This document shows positions 33,396 to 46,521 of a stretch of DNA of 64,000 nt, piece by piece. The DNA lies in contig OZ005648.1 in NCBI GenBank assembly GCA_963930645.1, positions 196,981,542-197,045,541 on the forward strand, in the 5' to 3' direction. The position numbers were made by a program, and so were the translations under genes. This DNA is from Salticus scenicus (lineage: Eukaryota; Arthropoda; Arachnida; Araneae; Salticidae). The notes below the pieces were generated by a model. It saw nothing but the letters and a program-made list of their open reading frames with translations. It was not told where the DNA came from and made no database searches. Numbering within the stretch: position 1 is the first letter of the stretch; every line of letters starts with the position of its first letter.

Positions 33396-34262
33396 ATCTT
33401 TTTTTTTTTTAATTGTTGTTGTTGCTGTTGTCTCAGTAAACAAACCAGTTGCACAGGATCTATTAATGTTATTTTAAGTAGGGAAAATTCCATAGTGAAC
33501 TTGATTGTATCATTTGTAAAAAATTCTAAAAATATTTATCGACGATAGGAGCCGGAAACAAACAGATAGAAAAATAGACAATCGGGCATTCAGACACAAA
33601 TTGAAAGCATATTCCCACTAAAAATATAATAAAGTGATAAAACGCTTATTGTAAACGAAAGTGCAATTCTAGCAAATTTTTATTAATAGCTCTTAATGTA
33701 ACTGAATATTTTTGTGTGGCCATGTAAATCTAATGCTAATCATACTACATTATAAAGAAGGCACTCTTTTGTGCATACAAATCATTTATTTCAATTGCAT
33801 TAAGCTTTGTTCAAAGTGAAATTATTTAAATTTGGTTTATAAAAATAACTCTCACAGAACGAAATGCTTTGGAATACTTTCAAGTGCACCTGTACACAAA
33901 AAAAATTAGAAATGTACTCGATTTTACATAGGAAACATCCGAAAGGAAACTTGAATAACATATTAAAATGTCATTAAAGTTTCTATACAGTAAAGGTATT
34001 AAAATATGGTTTATAGAAACTCCTCTCATAGAACACAAAGCTTTCGAATATTTTTGGGTGCCCCTGTACACAAACCAGCAGAGGTATAAACTTCATTTTC
34101 AATAGGGAACACCAGATAGTGAACTTGAATAACATATATCAGTTTCAAAAAATTCCATAAATATTTACGAGAGTTAAAGCACGGGCAGACAAACAGACGA
34201 ACAGACGGACATATACACAAATTGAAATCATATTCACACTTGACAAATGTTAGAAAGTGTTT
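33396..34262 (+). mobile_element. Family E element, copy E2 (rearranged)
   Basis: Contains E units (ctctcacagaacgaaatgctttgg; ctctcatagaacacaaagct, in pieces), a truncated end at 33590-33620 and a CAGACAAACAGACGAACAGA tract (34186-34208). Shares the start 'aaaacgctta(t/a)tgtaaacgaaa' with E3. Confidence 0.6.
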
Positions 34263-34868
34263 AAAACGCTTAATGTAAACGAAAATACAATTCTAGCAAT
34301 TTTTTATTATTAGCTTTTAATATAAATGAATATTTTTGTGTCATCCTGTAAATCTAATGCTAATCATGCTATATTCTATGCCAAGCATTCTTTTCTGCAC
34401 ACAAATAATATATTTCAATTTCATAAAACTTCGTATCAAGTAAAGTTATGAAAATTTGTTTACAGAAATATCTCTCATACAACGCAATGCTTTGGAATAT
34501 TTTTTGTGTCCCTGTACATAAACCAGTGGTGATATTTACTGTATTTTTTACAGGAAACATCCAATAATGAACTTGAATAACATATTTCAGTTTCATTAAG
34601 GTATGTGCACAGTAAAGATATGAAAATATGGTTTATAGAAATACCTCTCATAGAACACAATGCTTTGAAATACTTTCGGGTGTCCCTGTACACAAACCAG
34701 TAGTGGCATAAACTCCATTTTCAATAGGGAACATCCGATAGCGAACTAGAATAACATATATCAGTTTCAAGAAATTCCATAAGTATTTACGGGAGTTAGA
34801 GTGCGGACAGACAGACAGACACACAAACCGAAGTCATTAACACTTTTCAACCTTGTTGGAAAGTGTTA
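34263..34868 (+). mobile_element. Family E element, copy E3
   Basis: Two E units (ctctcatacaacgcaatgct at 34472; ctctcatagaacacaatgct at 34645, spacing 173), then GGACAGACAGACAGACACAC (34804-34823). The end hairpin AACACTTTTCAACCTTG / TTGGAAAGTGTT lies at 34839-34867. Confidence 0.7.
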
Positions 34869-35256
34869 AAAATAAAAAATAAAAATAAAGTTTTACATAT
34901 TGAAATTAATAGCCCGTACTAAACTAAACTCTGTCTTTGACAGAATTTTTAAATTTTTATAATTCTACTCAAACATCAAACTGAAGAGCATTAAACCATT
35001 TATAAATCAATCGTATTGATCATATTTCAAAAGTCTATTGCGTTGTTCTAGAAGAATGATAAAATCGTAATCCAGGTTCGTTTATGGCTTAAAATTCTTA
35101 AATGAACCTAAATTAATTTATCTTAATTCTTAAGATTATTTTTTTGTGATTTTCGTCAGCTCTAACTTGAAGGCATATTTTTAAACAAAAAGTATAATGC
35201 ATCCTAATTAACTGAAACTGACTACTTATTTTTAAAAAAATAGATTTATTACTGTA
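34869..35256. other. AT-rich spacer
   Basis: 'attaactgaaactgactacttatttttaaaaa' (in parts) before 35257 recurs after the next element (36170-36200) and at 42510, so it belongs to another dispersed repeat into which F1 may have inserted. Confidence 0.4.
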
Positions 35257-36073
35257 CGCAAGCGAAGTGATGATGTCACTGGCCATCTGTGAAGACAAGC
35301 AAAAGATATCCTACGTTAATCCTCAATTGGATTTTCTTGTTAGCATTACGGAAAATTATCTCCATATTTCAATCCCCATATTTGGGTCTAGTTGTGTATA
35401 AGTTACCGTCTGTGTGTTAGATTGAGTTATTTTTCCTGTAAAATTTATAAAATTTTAATTTTAAATTTCAAAACTCTGGAAAAATAAAAGGACTGACTTC
35501 CATCTTCGAATTTAAACATAAACATTTCATTTCAAAGGAATGAGATTCATTTCAAAGAAACAGATTTGATATCTGTTGTCCTTTGAGAAAAATAATAATA
35601 ATAATAAAAGATCATCAAATTATCTGGCGAACATATTTAATTTCTTTCAAAAATCAGGGTTATTTTAATAACGTATATTAACAGAGCAATCAATAATATG
35701 AAACAATATTTCGTAGAATATATATAGTATACATATTGAGAAAATATACATCTGGCATATATGTTTTCGTATTACGTTTTTCATCGACAAATACACAAAA
35801 CACCAAGGACGAACACAAATCAAATCTATGCCCGTTTTGTTTCTAGAGTTTTGAAATTTAAAATTAAAATTTTGTCAATTTGACAGCAAAAGGAGTTAAT
35901 CTAGCACATGTGCACGATGACTAATTTTTAATTATACACAAATACGGGGATTAAAATTGGGAAATAATTTTCCTCAATTTTTAATATTTTTTTACAAAAA
36001 ATCCAATGGACGATTAACATAGGGAATCTTTTACGACCGCAACAACGGTCAGTGACGTTACATTTCGTTTGCT
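35257..36073. mobile_element. Family F foldback element, copy F1
   Basis: Arms begin CGCAAGCGAAGTG and end inverted (CATTTCGTTTGCT), with TA at both sides. Inner arm blocks 'gttagattgagttattttt', 'aattttaaatttcaaaactct', 'ccaatggacgattaacata' pair across the element. Same family as F2. Confidence 0.7.
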
Positions 36074-36540
36074 TATATCTTCTACATATATAAGATGGAA
36101 GTTTAAGATTTGGAAAAATTTTCGACTTCCGGTTTTCGATGAATTTACACATTTTGAGATTGATTTAATTAACTAAAATTGACTACTTATTTTTAAAAAA
36201 GTGGATTTATTATTCTATCCTCTGCATATATAAGAAGAAAGCATAAGATTCAGAAATTTTTTAGATTTTCGGTTTTTAATGAAGTTGCACGTTTTGAAGT
36301 TTCTTGAACTCAACTCGACCATTTTTAGAAAATATTTGTCTTTTTGAGTTCGAACACTGTACTTTATGAAACAATACCTAATTTAACCAAACTTGATGTT
36401 TGGTTGGACCTTGGATTGGATTGGTGCCGATTAGCTTTTATGCTATATCACCGAACAAGGTCCGCTTCCACGTTGCGATTTCCTCTCATTTCAGGAAAGG
36501 CTGAGCATCTACAGTGTACCAAACTTAGAGAAATATACTA
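36074..36540 (+). mobile_element. Decayed family A fragments
   Basis: Two A-like starts (36078-36165 and 36215-36340) with 'aaaaattttcgacttccggt', 'gatgaatttacaca(t/c)tttgag' and 'accatttttagaaaatattt'. Followed by 'aatttaaccaaacttgatgt', which also occurs next to A4 at 47176. The 65-codon ORF here is repeat-derived. Confidence 0.5.
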
Positions 36541-38320
36541 AATAAAACTCTGCTGATTCACTTTAGATGCATATCGACAAACAATTGGCGCAGTTGCGTT
36601 GCAATTTAATTCTGTTTACGAGAAGGCAATTACTTTGCTTTGTTTTGTAAGAAATATGGTCGCGTTTCGACCACTGGGCGGTACCAATTCTCTTTATTAC
36701 GCTTATGTATATATAAATATATATATATATAATTATTTAATTAATTAATTTTTTTTCAATCTTATCCATTGACTTTGCTATTTCATTTTCTTAAATTAAT
36801 CTTTTCATTTCAATCGACTACGTCGTGTATCAACGGCTGTTACACTATTTATTTTTCATTTATATAATTCATCTCTGTATATTAAAAAAAGTTACTGTCA
36901 TTGGAGTAAAATGTTTTTGTCTGCGACCGCATCTCTTCGCGAACAGGAGGGTTCTCTGGGCCGTGAGAAATACCAATGTTATGTCAAATAATCCAAGGAA
37001 CAAATTTCTCTTGGTTAGAAATTTCTATTACCTTAATTATCGAAGTTATAAATTAAAAGCCTCGTATTAACATCGGTATTCTATTTACAACTTGCAAATA
37101 GTTTCTCTCATTACGTTGTTTTTTCTAAAGAAAAAAAAAATGGTAAAAATTGACTGAAAAAAAAATAAGAAATTGCAATTTTTAAAGAAAACTAACAAGG
37201 AAAATTAAACATGCTGCTAAATTTGAAAAATTTTAGAATACTCTTTTGATCAAAATAAAAAATCAAGGTAGCGTAAGAAATAATTTCGCAAGCAACAAGA
37301 CCTTGTTAAAAACTAAAAAATATCTTACCCTGTTACAGATGAATGAGTTTTACATTGATTTGAACAAGTCCAGTGGAAATATACTATAAAAAGAAGGTTA
37401 AGATTTTTATCAAAATTATTATAAGTTAAAAAACTTTTTATATACCATGTTTTTAAATTTTCTGTTGAATCATAGCTATAGAACTACATTAGCACTTTAT
37501 CAATGCATATAAATTTTTTAAAGTGATAATGACATAAATTTTTGTGAGATGCATAATTTAACTTTTTACTATTTTTTAACGTTCACGTTTAATTAAATGT
37601 ATTTATTTTTATGTCAAAAGAAAAATAAACTCGTATTTTTTTTTTTTTTTTTGCAACAATTTAATTATAGCTAATATTTTAATGGCTATTTTTAAAGCTA
37701 TTAGGAGGTTATTATTTTCATATTTTAATTAATTAAAAGAAAACTAATCAACAATTCGAAAATCGGGCTTCGAAGTATTTTTTTAACATCGGGTTCTGAG
37801 CTATTCTGGAGGTTTCAAAGGTCTAGCTAGTAGGGAAGTTAGTTAAAATCGATTGCAAGATTTGTACCGGACACACAAATAAACAAATAAACAAACAAAC
37901 AAACAAGCAAGAATCGAAGTTTATAAAAACATGGTAAAATAAAAGAAACTTTCTCACAAGGTTTTCAAATTTAGCATTGATTCGTGATAAAATTTGAAAG
38001 TTAGACGCTACATTATTTTTTCTAATAGAGAAAACAATCGGTTCAATTATATTTAAAATTAAGAAGGGGTTCAGAAAAGCTGGATGTAAGCACATAAATA
38101 TTCAAAAATATTTTCTGTTTTTTTTTTTTTTTTTTTTTTGTGTGAAAAGATGTAGTTTAAGTAGTATTTTTAATTTTTTTTTCTATTATATTAAATTAAA
38201 TACCATACTGTTAAAGCATTTCTATAACAGAAAAATATCCTCTATTTGTATGGATCCTGGGATGAGTGGAAGGTTTAATTTTTTGTTTGGCGCATTCTTA
38301 CATCAGTATGTCTTTTTTAT
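36541..38320. other. AT-rich stretch with a family G end
   Basis: 36590-36690 carries 'ttactttgctttgttttgta' and 'tcgcgtttcgaccactgggc', inverted relative to 42560-42620. A TA run lies at 36714-36731. Nothing else recognised. Confidence 0.4.
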
Positions 38321-38371
38321 CTGACAATGTCCATAACTGGTTTTAGTCATAAAATGAACTGTTGCTATCCA

Positions 38372-38478
38372 GGGCATAGGACAACTCCGCCGAAAAATTT
38401 ATCAGCTGTTTCCCCCAGCAGGACAACTCCGCCGCATTCCTTTCTGCCGTTTTCCCTCGATAGGACAATTCCGTCGAA
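38372..38478. repeat. Three spaced copies of AGGACAACTCCGCCG
   Basis: AGGACAACTCCGCCG at 38378, 38422 and (with changes, AGGACAATTCCGTCG) 38462, spaced 44 and 40 bp. GC-rich in an AT-rich setting. Confidence 0.6.
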
Positions 38479-38977
38479 TGAGGGGGGAAGGCATTACCTT
38501 TGGCGAAATAAAAGTTGGCGAGAATGTTAAAACTTCAGGCATTCAACTTTTGTTAAAAATAAATACACAAAAGAATGGTAATAATCTAAATATTAATTCG
38601 CAAACATAAAATTTGTTGTACGTTTTTAACATATTAATTATGGGGGTAGAGGATTGAAAGTAGCATTGTTAGAAAGTTATGGTTAAAGAGAATTTAAAGG
38701 AAAAGAAAATCTCTTATTAGAATCTCAAAGAGGCATTCAAAAATACCTTTATTTTTATGCACTTTTTCATTGTATACACGTAATCTTTTGTATTAAAAAT
38801 TTTTATAGAAGAAAGTTGTTCAATTTGTCAATTTCTTATAATTCAATAAAAAGCATAGGCACAGTAATTTGTATAGATGTAACTTCCCTATATTTTCAAC
38901 TACAGATTTTTTATTTTATAAGGCAACAACCTTTAGAGTGTTAGAAATGCTTATAGAGCATTTCCTCGTGACCTCAT

Positions 38978-39094
38978 GTGGTTGGCAAAAAAGCGCGCTC
39001 GACTTTCCCGCGCCCCGCCGACCATTGATTTTCCGTTGGTAGTAATCAAGTAATCGCCATCGCTATGCTTTTCCCAAGCCTTTTTGCCAACCAC
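38978..39094. mobile_element. 117-bp MITE with TCAT target duplication
   Basis: GTGGTTGGCAAAAAaGC (38978) is inverted at the right end (GCCTTTTTGCCAACCAC, ending 39094). TCAT flanks both sides (38974-38977; 39095-39098). The interior is markedly GC-rich (TTTCCCGCGCCCCGCCG). Confidence 0.7.
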
Positions 39095-39188
39095 TCATAA
39101 AAGTTGAGATGTTTGTTTACAAACAAGGAACTGCCCTATTGACTAAACGAGTGCAAAACCGTAATTTAATACTATTGAACATGGAGGC

Positions 39189-39222
<34 letters not shown>

Positions 39223-39650
39223 TTTAATTTATGATTTATTAGTTTTTTATTATTATTATTATTATTTATTCATTTATTTATGATGTAATTATTTTTTTTT
39301 TTTTTTTTTTGGTGATTTACGTCAGCTGTAAATGGAAAATATATATATACTAGTATATAACCCCGTCAAAAATGACGGAATGTGAACAATAAATCTTGAA
39401 AACAATGTTTAGAACATGAAGATTACCACGTGATCATTTAAATGTAATTTCAATTTTTGTTTATAAATCAAATGTGTTTCGATATTTTATAATTTTCGTT
39501 CTGAAATTAAAAAAATTCTACCCGATCAATAAATATGAATGACAATAAAAAAACTGCTCGCTGACAAAAAATATAGGCCCGACAACCACAACAGCAACAA
39601 CACATCCCAGTGTTCCGTTAAGTGATCTATTTAAAGTCCTCATAATAAGA
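39095..39650. other. AT-rich spacer
   Basis: Poly(A) 39194-39220, TTA repeats 39248-39266, poly(T) 39292-39311. Nothing else recognised. Confidence 0.45.
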
Positions 39651-40033
39651 ATAATCTGGTGTGTCACTCACACGACTTTCTCTTACCCTGAAATTTAATA
39701 CTATAAGTACAGGTTGGAGATTAACAGGTAAGATAACGAGTACTGTTATGTAAACCTATGTTGAACAATTCAAATTAGGCTTCGGAAGAATTTTATATGA
39801 TAATTAGTTCTGGATCTCCTCAACCCCTCGTTTCATTAATGCACCTACATTTATACAGAATTTAATTCGGTTATTAAAAAATAATTCTGTTTTTAAAAAA
39901 TAATTTATTAAAATTATTATTTAAAAAAAAATATCTTGTATGATAATACAGACGATTTCCATATTAGAGAAGTAGCATAACACTAAATATCCAAAATAAA
40001 AAAAATAAAAAAAAAGAATTTATTCTCAATATT

Positions 40034-40070
<37 letters not shown>

Positions 40071-40702
40071 TTTTTCTTTTTTTTTTTGTTAAAATTAAAA
40101 AGAATCAATAACTTTATTTTAAATTATCGCTGATCGATGGTTCAACCATTCGTTTTAAAGGTATTGTCGAGCTCTTTTGAAAGATACCCATCATGAAAAT
40201 TTACTCCCCTCGAGGGGGGGGGGGGGTCAGCGAGGCTCCTACATACACAAAAAAAAAAAAAAAAAAAAAAAAACCCAGTTGATTATCTCTATTACAAAAA
40301 ATATATATTCGTTTTATTTGGTCTAGCGCAGTCTATAGATGTTAAATTCTACTTACCTGCAATTTCCCCCATAGACGTAATGTATTTAAATACTTTTGAA
40401 TGTCCCTGTACACGAACCATTTGCTTCATCTCAACGAAATCTTACTGTAGCATCCCTATATGATACACATTTAGAATACCGAGTTTGGAATTTCTGCTAC
40501 TATTTGTTCTTGAGATATGCTGATAACAGACACACAGACATCCAGACACACAGACAGACAGACACACACACACAGAGACCATTCGCTAAAAACATGATTT
40601 TCGTATTCAGGGGAACTCAGAACATGTAAGTATAACAAAAACCCACGTTTGAAAATTTGACCCTAAAACAATACTTTCTCGACCCTATGGGTAAGAGAAA
40701 GT
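39651..40702 (-). mobile_element. Family B element, copy B4 (full length)
   Basis: ATAATCTGGTGTGTCACTCA (39651) to GGGTAAGAGAAAGT (ending 40702). Contains the A/B core (40100-40215), a G13 hinge (40214-40226), an A run, and a CACACAGACAGACAGACACA tract. Confidence 0.85.
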
Positions 40703-40771
40703 AAAAAACTATTCACTTTATTTTACCAAAATACTTTTTTTTAAGACTATCGAAGATCCTGTTTTCAAATA

Positions 40772-41639
40772 CGCAAGCGAAGTGTGACGTCACTGACCTT
40801 CCGTGGATGCAAGAAAAAGATTCCCTATGTTATTCGTCCATTGGATTTTTTGTAAAAAATTATTAAAAATCGAGAAAAATTATTTCCCGAGTTTAATACC
40901 TGTATTTGGGTATAGATATACTATCGTATCCATGTGTTAGATTGAGTTATTTTGCTGTCAAATTGACAAAATTTTAAGTTTCAAAACTGTGTCATCTTTG
41001 GCGTTTTTTGTATTTGGCGATTAAAAACATAATACGAAAATATACATGACAGATGTTTATTTTCGTAATATGTATTGTACGAAATATTGTTTCATATAAT
41101 TCATCGCTCTTTTAATATAAGTTGTTAAAATAACCATGATTTTTGAAAGGAATTAAATATGTTCGCCAAAATAATTTGGCGATATTTTTTTTCCGCCAAG
41201 GATGACAGATATATTAAATCTATTCCGCTGCAACATATGAGTATCTTATATCAGACACTTTATTTAGACATTTGAAAAACAAATTTGACTTCAAATTATG
41301 ATAGAATATTTATCATTTTCCTTTTAATTAGTATTTTAGTTGGATATTTATTGTGTAAATATCATCCTTTGAAATGAAATGTTTATGTTTTGAATCGAAT
41401 ATAGAAGTTTGCCATTCTTTTTCTAGAGTTTTAAAATTTAAAATTTAAATTTTATCAATTTTACAGCAAAAACAACTTAATCTAACGCATGCAGATACCG
41501 AAATATGGGGATTAAAATCGGGAAATAATTTGCCTCAATTTTTAATAATTTTTTACAAAAAATCCAATGGGCGATTAACATAGGAAATCTTTTTTTTTTG
41601 CATCCACTGCCGGCCAGTGACGTCATCACTTTGCTTGCG
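40772..41639. mobile_element. Family F foldback element, copy F2
   Basis: Flanked by TA (40770-40771; 41640-41641). Arms begin CGCAAGCGAAGTGTGACGTC and end GACGTCATCACTTTGCTTGC, inverted, and pair for about 250 bp (ATCCAATGGgCGATTAACAT, AATTATTTCCCGA, GTTAGATTGAGTT). TGACGTCA (a CRE-type palindrome) lies in both arms (40785, 41618). Confidence 0.8.
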
Positions 41640-41659
41640 TATTTTCTAATTATCTATCC

Positions 41660-42560
41660 AATAATTACAGACACTCCATGCTAACCCAAATTCAACTCTA
41701 CTCGATACTTCCAACCAGCTATCTCACCCGCAACATCGCCAAAATATCCGGGATCCAGCTAGGGACTTTCTCATTCTCAACCGAACATTTTATCTTGACT
41801 CGACATTATCACCTTATACTGCTCTACTTTCAATACTCATTTCAACTGGTGACCTTTACTAGCCCAACCAAACATTCTATCCCAACTATAAATTTACACT
41901 AATTTCAAAACTAAAATCAACTGGCGTCATTTACGTACTGAACTCCACGCCAATCATACCTTACAATGTATACAAACAATGAAGCTTGATAAAAATATTT
42001 AAAGACTTTAATATGCTTTTACAAATATTTTAAGAGTTTTAAGGCTTTAATATGTTTTAGAAATACTTTAAGCGTTTTTTTTTTTTTTTTTCGTAGAAAC
42101 AGTCAAAGAGTCGTTCATTCGGAATCCATTTGGAATTTGTATTTTCTGAATGGCAACAGTTTTGGTTTCTTTTTATTTGGTATTCCGTTGCATACAATCA
42201 TGAAGTTACATAATTCTATTTATAGATTCATGTTTATAATAGCCAGTGATCCATTATATTTAGTTTAGATCTTTAAACATTACAATTGAATAGTTTTTCA
42301 AGGTTTTAGTGAAAATAAATAAGAATACGTGCGATACAAAACATATTATATGTATGTTTCCGTGAGTTGAACCAGCTCAGTGAGTTGAACAAACGGAAAA
42401 AAAAATGGCTGCCAAAAGTTTCTGTTTTGAAGCGGTACTAACCGGATTCGTTCATGACAGATGAGGATCATTATATATATTCATTTAATATAAAACGTAA
42501 TGCATTCTAATTAACTGAAACCTGATTACTTATTTTTGAAAAGTGTATTTATTACTACTA
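41660..42560. other. Stretch without a supported gene
   Basis: 41678-41902 is an open frame of 74 codons in C-rich, less AT-rich sequence, but no signal peptide, domain or splice structure is visible; I do not call it a gene. The remainder is AT-rich with poly(T) at 42075-42091. Confidence 0.4.
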
Positions 42561-42690
42561 GTATCGCCCAGTGGTCGAAACTCGACCATTTTTTGGAAAG
42601 CGAGGCAAAGCAAAGTTATTGTCCATCCCAATGGACAATGGACCATATTCCTCCTTTGGGTTCGAGACTATAAAAAATCAGCTGTTTTCG
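42555..42690 (+). repeat. Family G repeat end
   Basis: CTAGTATCGCCCAGTGGTCG then 'aaactcgaccattttt' and 'aaagcaaagttattgtcc'. An inverted relative lies at 36590-36690, and a shorter match (ACCACCAGGCGGGTCGAAAC) at 50527. Confidence 0.5.
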
Positions 42691-44985
42691 GTAAACAATT
42701 CTCAACTCTACCATAGCTAAGCATTGTGGCTTGCAAATTTTTATCTTGCAATATTATTTCTAAGAGTTACAGATTATATGAAATTGAAGTAAGAGTGATA
42801 TAGTGATAACTTTGTTTTGTTTTTAATCCAGTTTTAGTAATATACTTTAATCTTAATCAACATATGTAATATTAAAAGATGTCATGTGAACTGTGGCGAT
42901 GTTAACAAATTTAAATGAATGCTCCATCTAATAGATTCCTTTATTAAAATGATTGAAATTCTAATTATTTAAGCTTTGATGTCTATATATATATGTGTGT
43001 GTGTGTGTATAAAATGTTCTTATTAATCTTTTATTCATTATATATATGTATGTGTGTGTGTGTGTATACATAAAATGTTCTGCAATTTTACGATCTGGAA
43101 TAGTCTTAACTTTATCATTCGATTCAGTTGTTTACATTTCTCTTTTGTTCTTGTTTGAACATTATTATTAAGTTTCACTGCAGAAATATTTACGAAAATG
43201 TTATGCGTAACAATAAAATGACATGTTGAATCTAATTTGTTTACAAAATATCGGTCACGTGTTCGGCGATTTTACCTACGGTGACGTCACAGGAATATTG
43301 TCCATATCCGTTTTCTTGGGTTCGAGGCTAAATCATACCCAACATTAACTTCTGATTCTCCATTTCCCTATGAATTTCCCTCTAAGATATAAATATTTCT
43401 CTGTAGAATGCGAACATTTCCAAATAAAACACAAATGTAAACGTTATAATTCTGTATTTTTCCCTGTATTAGTCACGTGTCAGGGATTTAATACGTAACG
43501 CGGATAAAGTCCATTGCCGAAGCCAGTTTGGCTCGGCAATAAAGACGTGCCTTAAGACAATTGGCTCTTTTCATGACGCACGGCTATAAACGGATTTAAC
43601 CAAATAATTTAATGAATTAAAGCTATGCATGGAAATTAAAGAAGTTCATTTCAATTTGTGTTATATGTATTCCATATTGTACTGAACTTGAGTACACTAT
43701 GCGGTGTGTATATAATTTATAGATAATACATAAGTCTACCCAAAATTACCCAAAGTTATTCAAAACAGCGTAAATATTCATTTCTATTGAATGTAATTGA
43801 TGGAAGTGCTTTATTAAGTTTTACTAAATCAGGAAACTTGCTTAGGAATAATAATTACTCCCTCATACTCATATGATAGACAATGTATTATTTGAAATCC
43901 AATTTTAAAATCAGTTTTTTGCTATGATCAAGAGTTTTAATGTCCCTTGAATAAGAAAATCAAGTTTTTAATAGTTGATATAGTGCATGTCTTTTACCAG
44001 CATAGTTTAAAAACAAATAATTACAAGAAATTCAAAGGATGAGGATCCATAAGAGGGATTCTCGACCCTGAAGAATTTTAAGATTTCATTATATGAATGT
44101 TAAGACCACTATATATAAGAATTGATGTGAATTAGCTTTAAAGTTCAGTATAACTAATATGAAATATGATATAACAGTGTCAATGCGTAGCTCCTCCCTG
44201 TCATTGCTGCATGGTGTTAAATAAAAGCCCCCCTGGGGCGTTAATGTTGAAAGTTACATAATTTTAGAACAGAATTTTCTGCATTTATGTTTCTATTATA
44301 AGCGAATATAGGTTGTGTATATACTGTTTCGAATAAAAATATTTGTATCCATTGTGCATTATTGTAGAAAGATGAATGTTGTGTATATTCTTAACCATCT
44401 TAACTAAATAATACGAATATGCCGAATTTAGCGGAAATATCCGGCCACTGAGCTGTTTCTTTTTCTACAATACACTTATAATTCAAAATTATATAATTAT
44501 GAAATTAATCTCCTTTTTAAAGTTTAAAAATCTTAAATAATATTCAAAAGGATTATAATCATGTACGCAGTTACATATTTAATCTCAAGTTGTAATAAAC
44601 ATTGTATATTAAAACAACTGTGGAGAGCAAAAGAAAAAAAAATTAATTTTCCTTTTTTCAAAGGCAGTCAATGGATTAAGAAATATTATAGCATACCGAT
44701 TGCAAAAGTAACGCCGTAGGCGAAGTTACAGATTTCAAGATGTCGCAGATTCTATTCTCTGCATTCGAAGTTTTAATATTGTTTAAGATATAAACTGTAC
44801 AAATTAAAAAAAAAAAAAAAAACTTAAATATTTTTAAAGGAATATTTAGTGTAACAAAAAAGAGATTTAAATGGTATTTGATTAAATAGATGCGATTTCA
44901 TCAGTTTCATTTCCTTCAAACTAGTGTGAAGTGGTAGCGTACGCAATGTATTCACTGAAAGCAATATTGTAATTTTCTTTAATTT
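42691..44985. other. AT-rich stretch with no gene seen
   Basis: Two similar GT microsatellites with shared flanks (42985-43010; 43047-43075). A TGACGTCA at 43282. A strong hairpin at 43514-43541. Otherwise featureless. Confidence 0.5.
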
Positions 44986-44988
44986 TAA

Positions 44989-45122
44989 CTTTTATTATAT
45001 GAGCGCAGTGGAGTGGAGCAACACTTTTATCTTTATGTATAATTTACATCAGAGTGTACTTTGTACTTCATAATATATTGCAATAAGAAAGTGTTGCTCC
45101 TTTGTGCTCATATAAAAAAAAA
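44989..45122. mobile_element. Short palindromic MITE
   Basis: TTATATGAGCGCAG...GGAGCAACACTTTT (44995-45030) is inverted as AAAGTGTTGCTCCTTTGTGC TCATATAA (about 45088-45116). About 134 bp in all; no target duplication identified. Confidence 0.65.
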
Positions 45123-46152
45123 AGTAGAATTTTGACCAAAAATGCGAAATTGTGAGTCTTTGGGTAGTACAAACAAGTACTGAAATAATATAAAAAAAAT
45201 AGTTATTGAAACTTAAAATATACATGTTTTAAAATAATTAAATGCATAAATTTCACATATGTGAACAATCTGATTTTTCCCTCAATTTTAGGGCAAAAAA
45301 GCCCCTTATGGATCCCCATCCTTTGGCATTTTGAAGATGAAAAGTTTACCCACTTAAAATGTTTGTCGAAGATTGTTAAGCTTCATGGAGTGGTGTGTAG
45401 GAAAGTTGTCATAAAAATAAAATATAATATAATAATAATAATAACAACAATAATAATAATAATAAATTTAAATTTAATAACAGCCTTCTTCTTTTTTTTT
45501 TTTTTTTTTTCTTTTTTTTTTTTAATTAAGTACTATATTCAAACAGTAGTTGATGGAGGAAGTAGCCTCACACAAAAGTATTTGTTAAATAAAACGGTTG
45601 TTAAAATTATTTTGAAGTGTTTTGAAAATATAGTCATATAGAGTGCTTGTTTTATGTGCTTAATCTGTCTTTGTAATATTCAAATATACGAGACAAATAG
45701 GGTCACACTGAGTTAGTGTCACACTGGGAAAAATATATATATACCGCCTTCATCTAGAACAAATAAGTAACCATTTTCTGAATCCCTAAACTAGATATAT
45801 AGATTTCCGAGCTATACGTATGAAGTAAACAAACAAACTGAATAGACAAAGTTATTGAAAATTTCTAGTCTATACTTTTTTTAGATGGTGAAAATATATT
45901 ATGAATCCTTTATATTGCGAGAAAATTTCGCTTGATTTCTAAGAATTAGGTGATAAATCAAAATTATGGTTAAAACTCGCCTCTAGTGTTCGCATTTATT
46001 TGCAGAGATTTTTAAGTACGTTTGACTACGATAATAAAGAAAAACGCTCCAGAAATCCAATAGGGTTTTCTAGAATTCGCCAGCAAAGGGAACTAGAATT
46101 TATAAGAGGGACATGGAACTAGAGTCACAATTTAGTTTCTTGATTTCAGTCA

Positions 46153-46194
<42 letters not shown>

Positions 46195-46521
46195 CAGTGC
46201 ACTCTGAATTATTTTATGTATGTAAATAAGCTTCGAAAACAAACAACCGCAAATTTTACATTGTAAATACAGAGCAATTCTGACAATATTTTAAAGAAAT
46301 CCACTTATTTTATTTTATCTTGCCACTGATGTTATATTTAGTGCTTCTCTGACTTTTGCTATATTCTAGCTTACATTATTTGACTGATAAAAAGCCGATT
46401 TTTTTTTTTTTCTGCCCGAAACTTTTGTTAATTTAGCGTATTTTTTAAACTCATGGTATTTGTATGTTTTATTTATCGTTATTTAATGCTATAATTTCGT
46501 TACGTTGTAATTCCATTTTTT
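45123..46521. other. AT-rich stretch
   Basis: AAT/AAC repeats 45428-45465, T runs 45490-45520, TA run 46152-46175 followed by T17. ORF 45261-45641 spans these repeats and is not credible as a gene. Confidence 0.5.

Noticed and set aside
41678..41902. 74-codon ORF in C-rich sequence
   Set aside because: Less AT-rich than its surroundings but no recognisable family, splice sites or promoter; left as unexplained sequence.
45261..45641. 126-codon ORF with poly-Ile/Phe
   Set aside because: Crosses AAT and T-run repeats; no domain, no signal peptide context.
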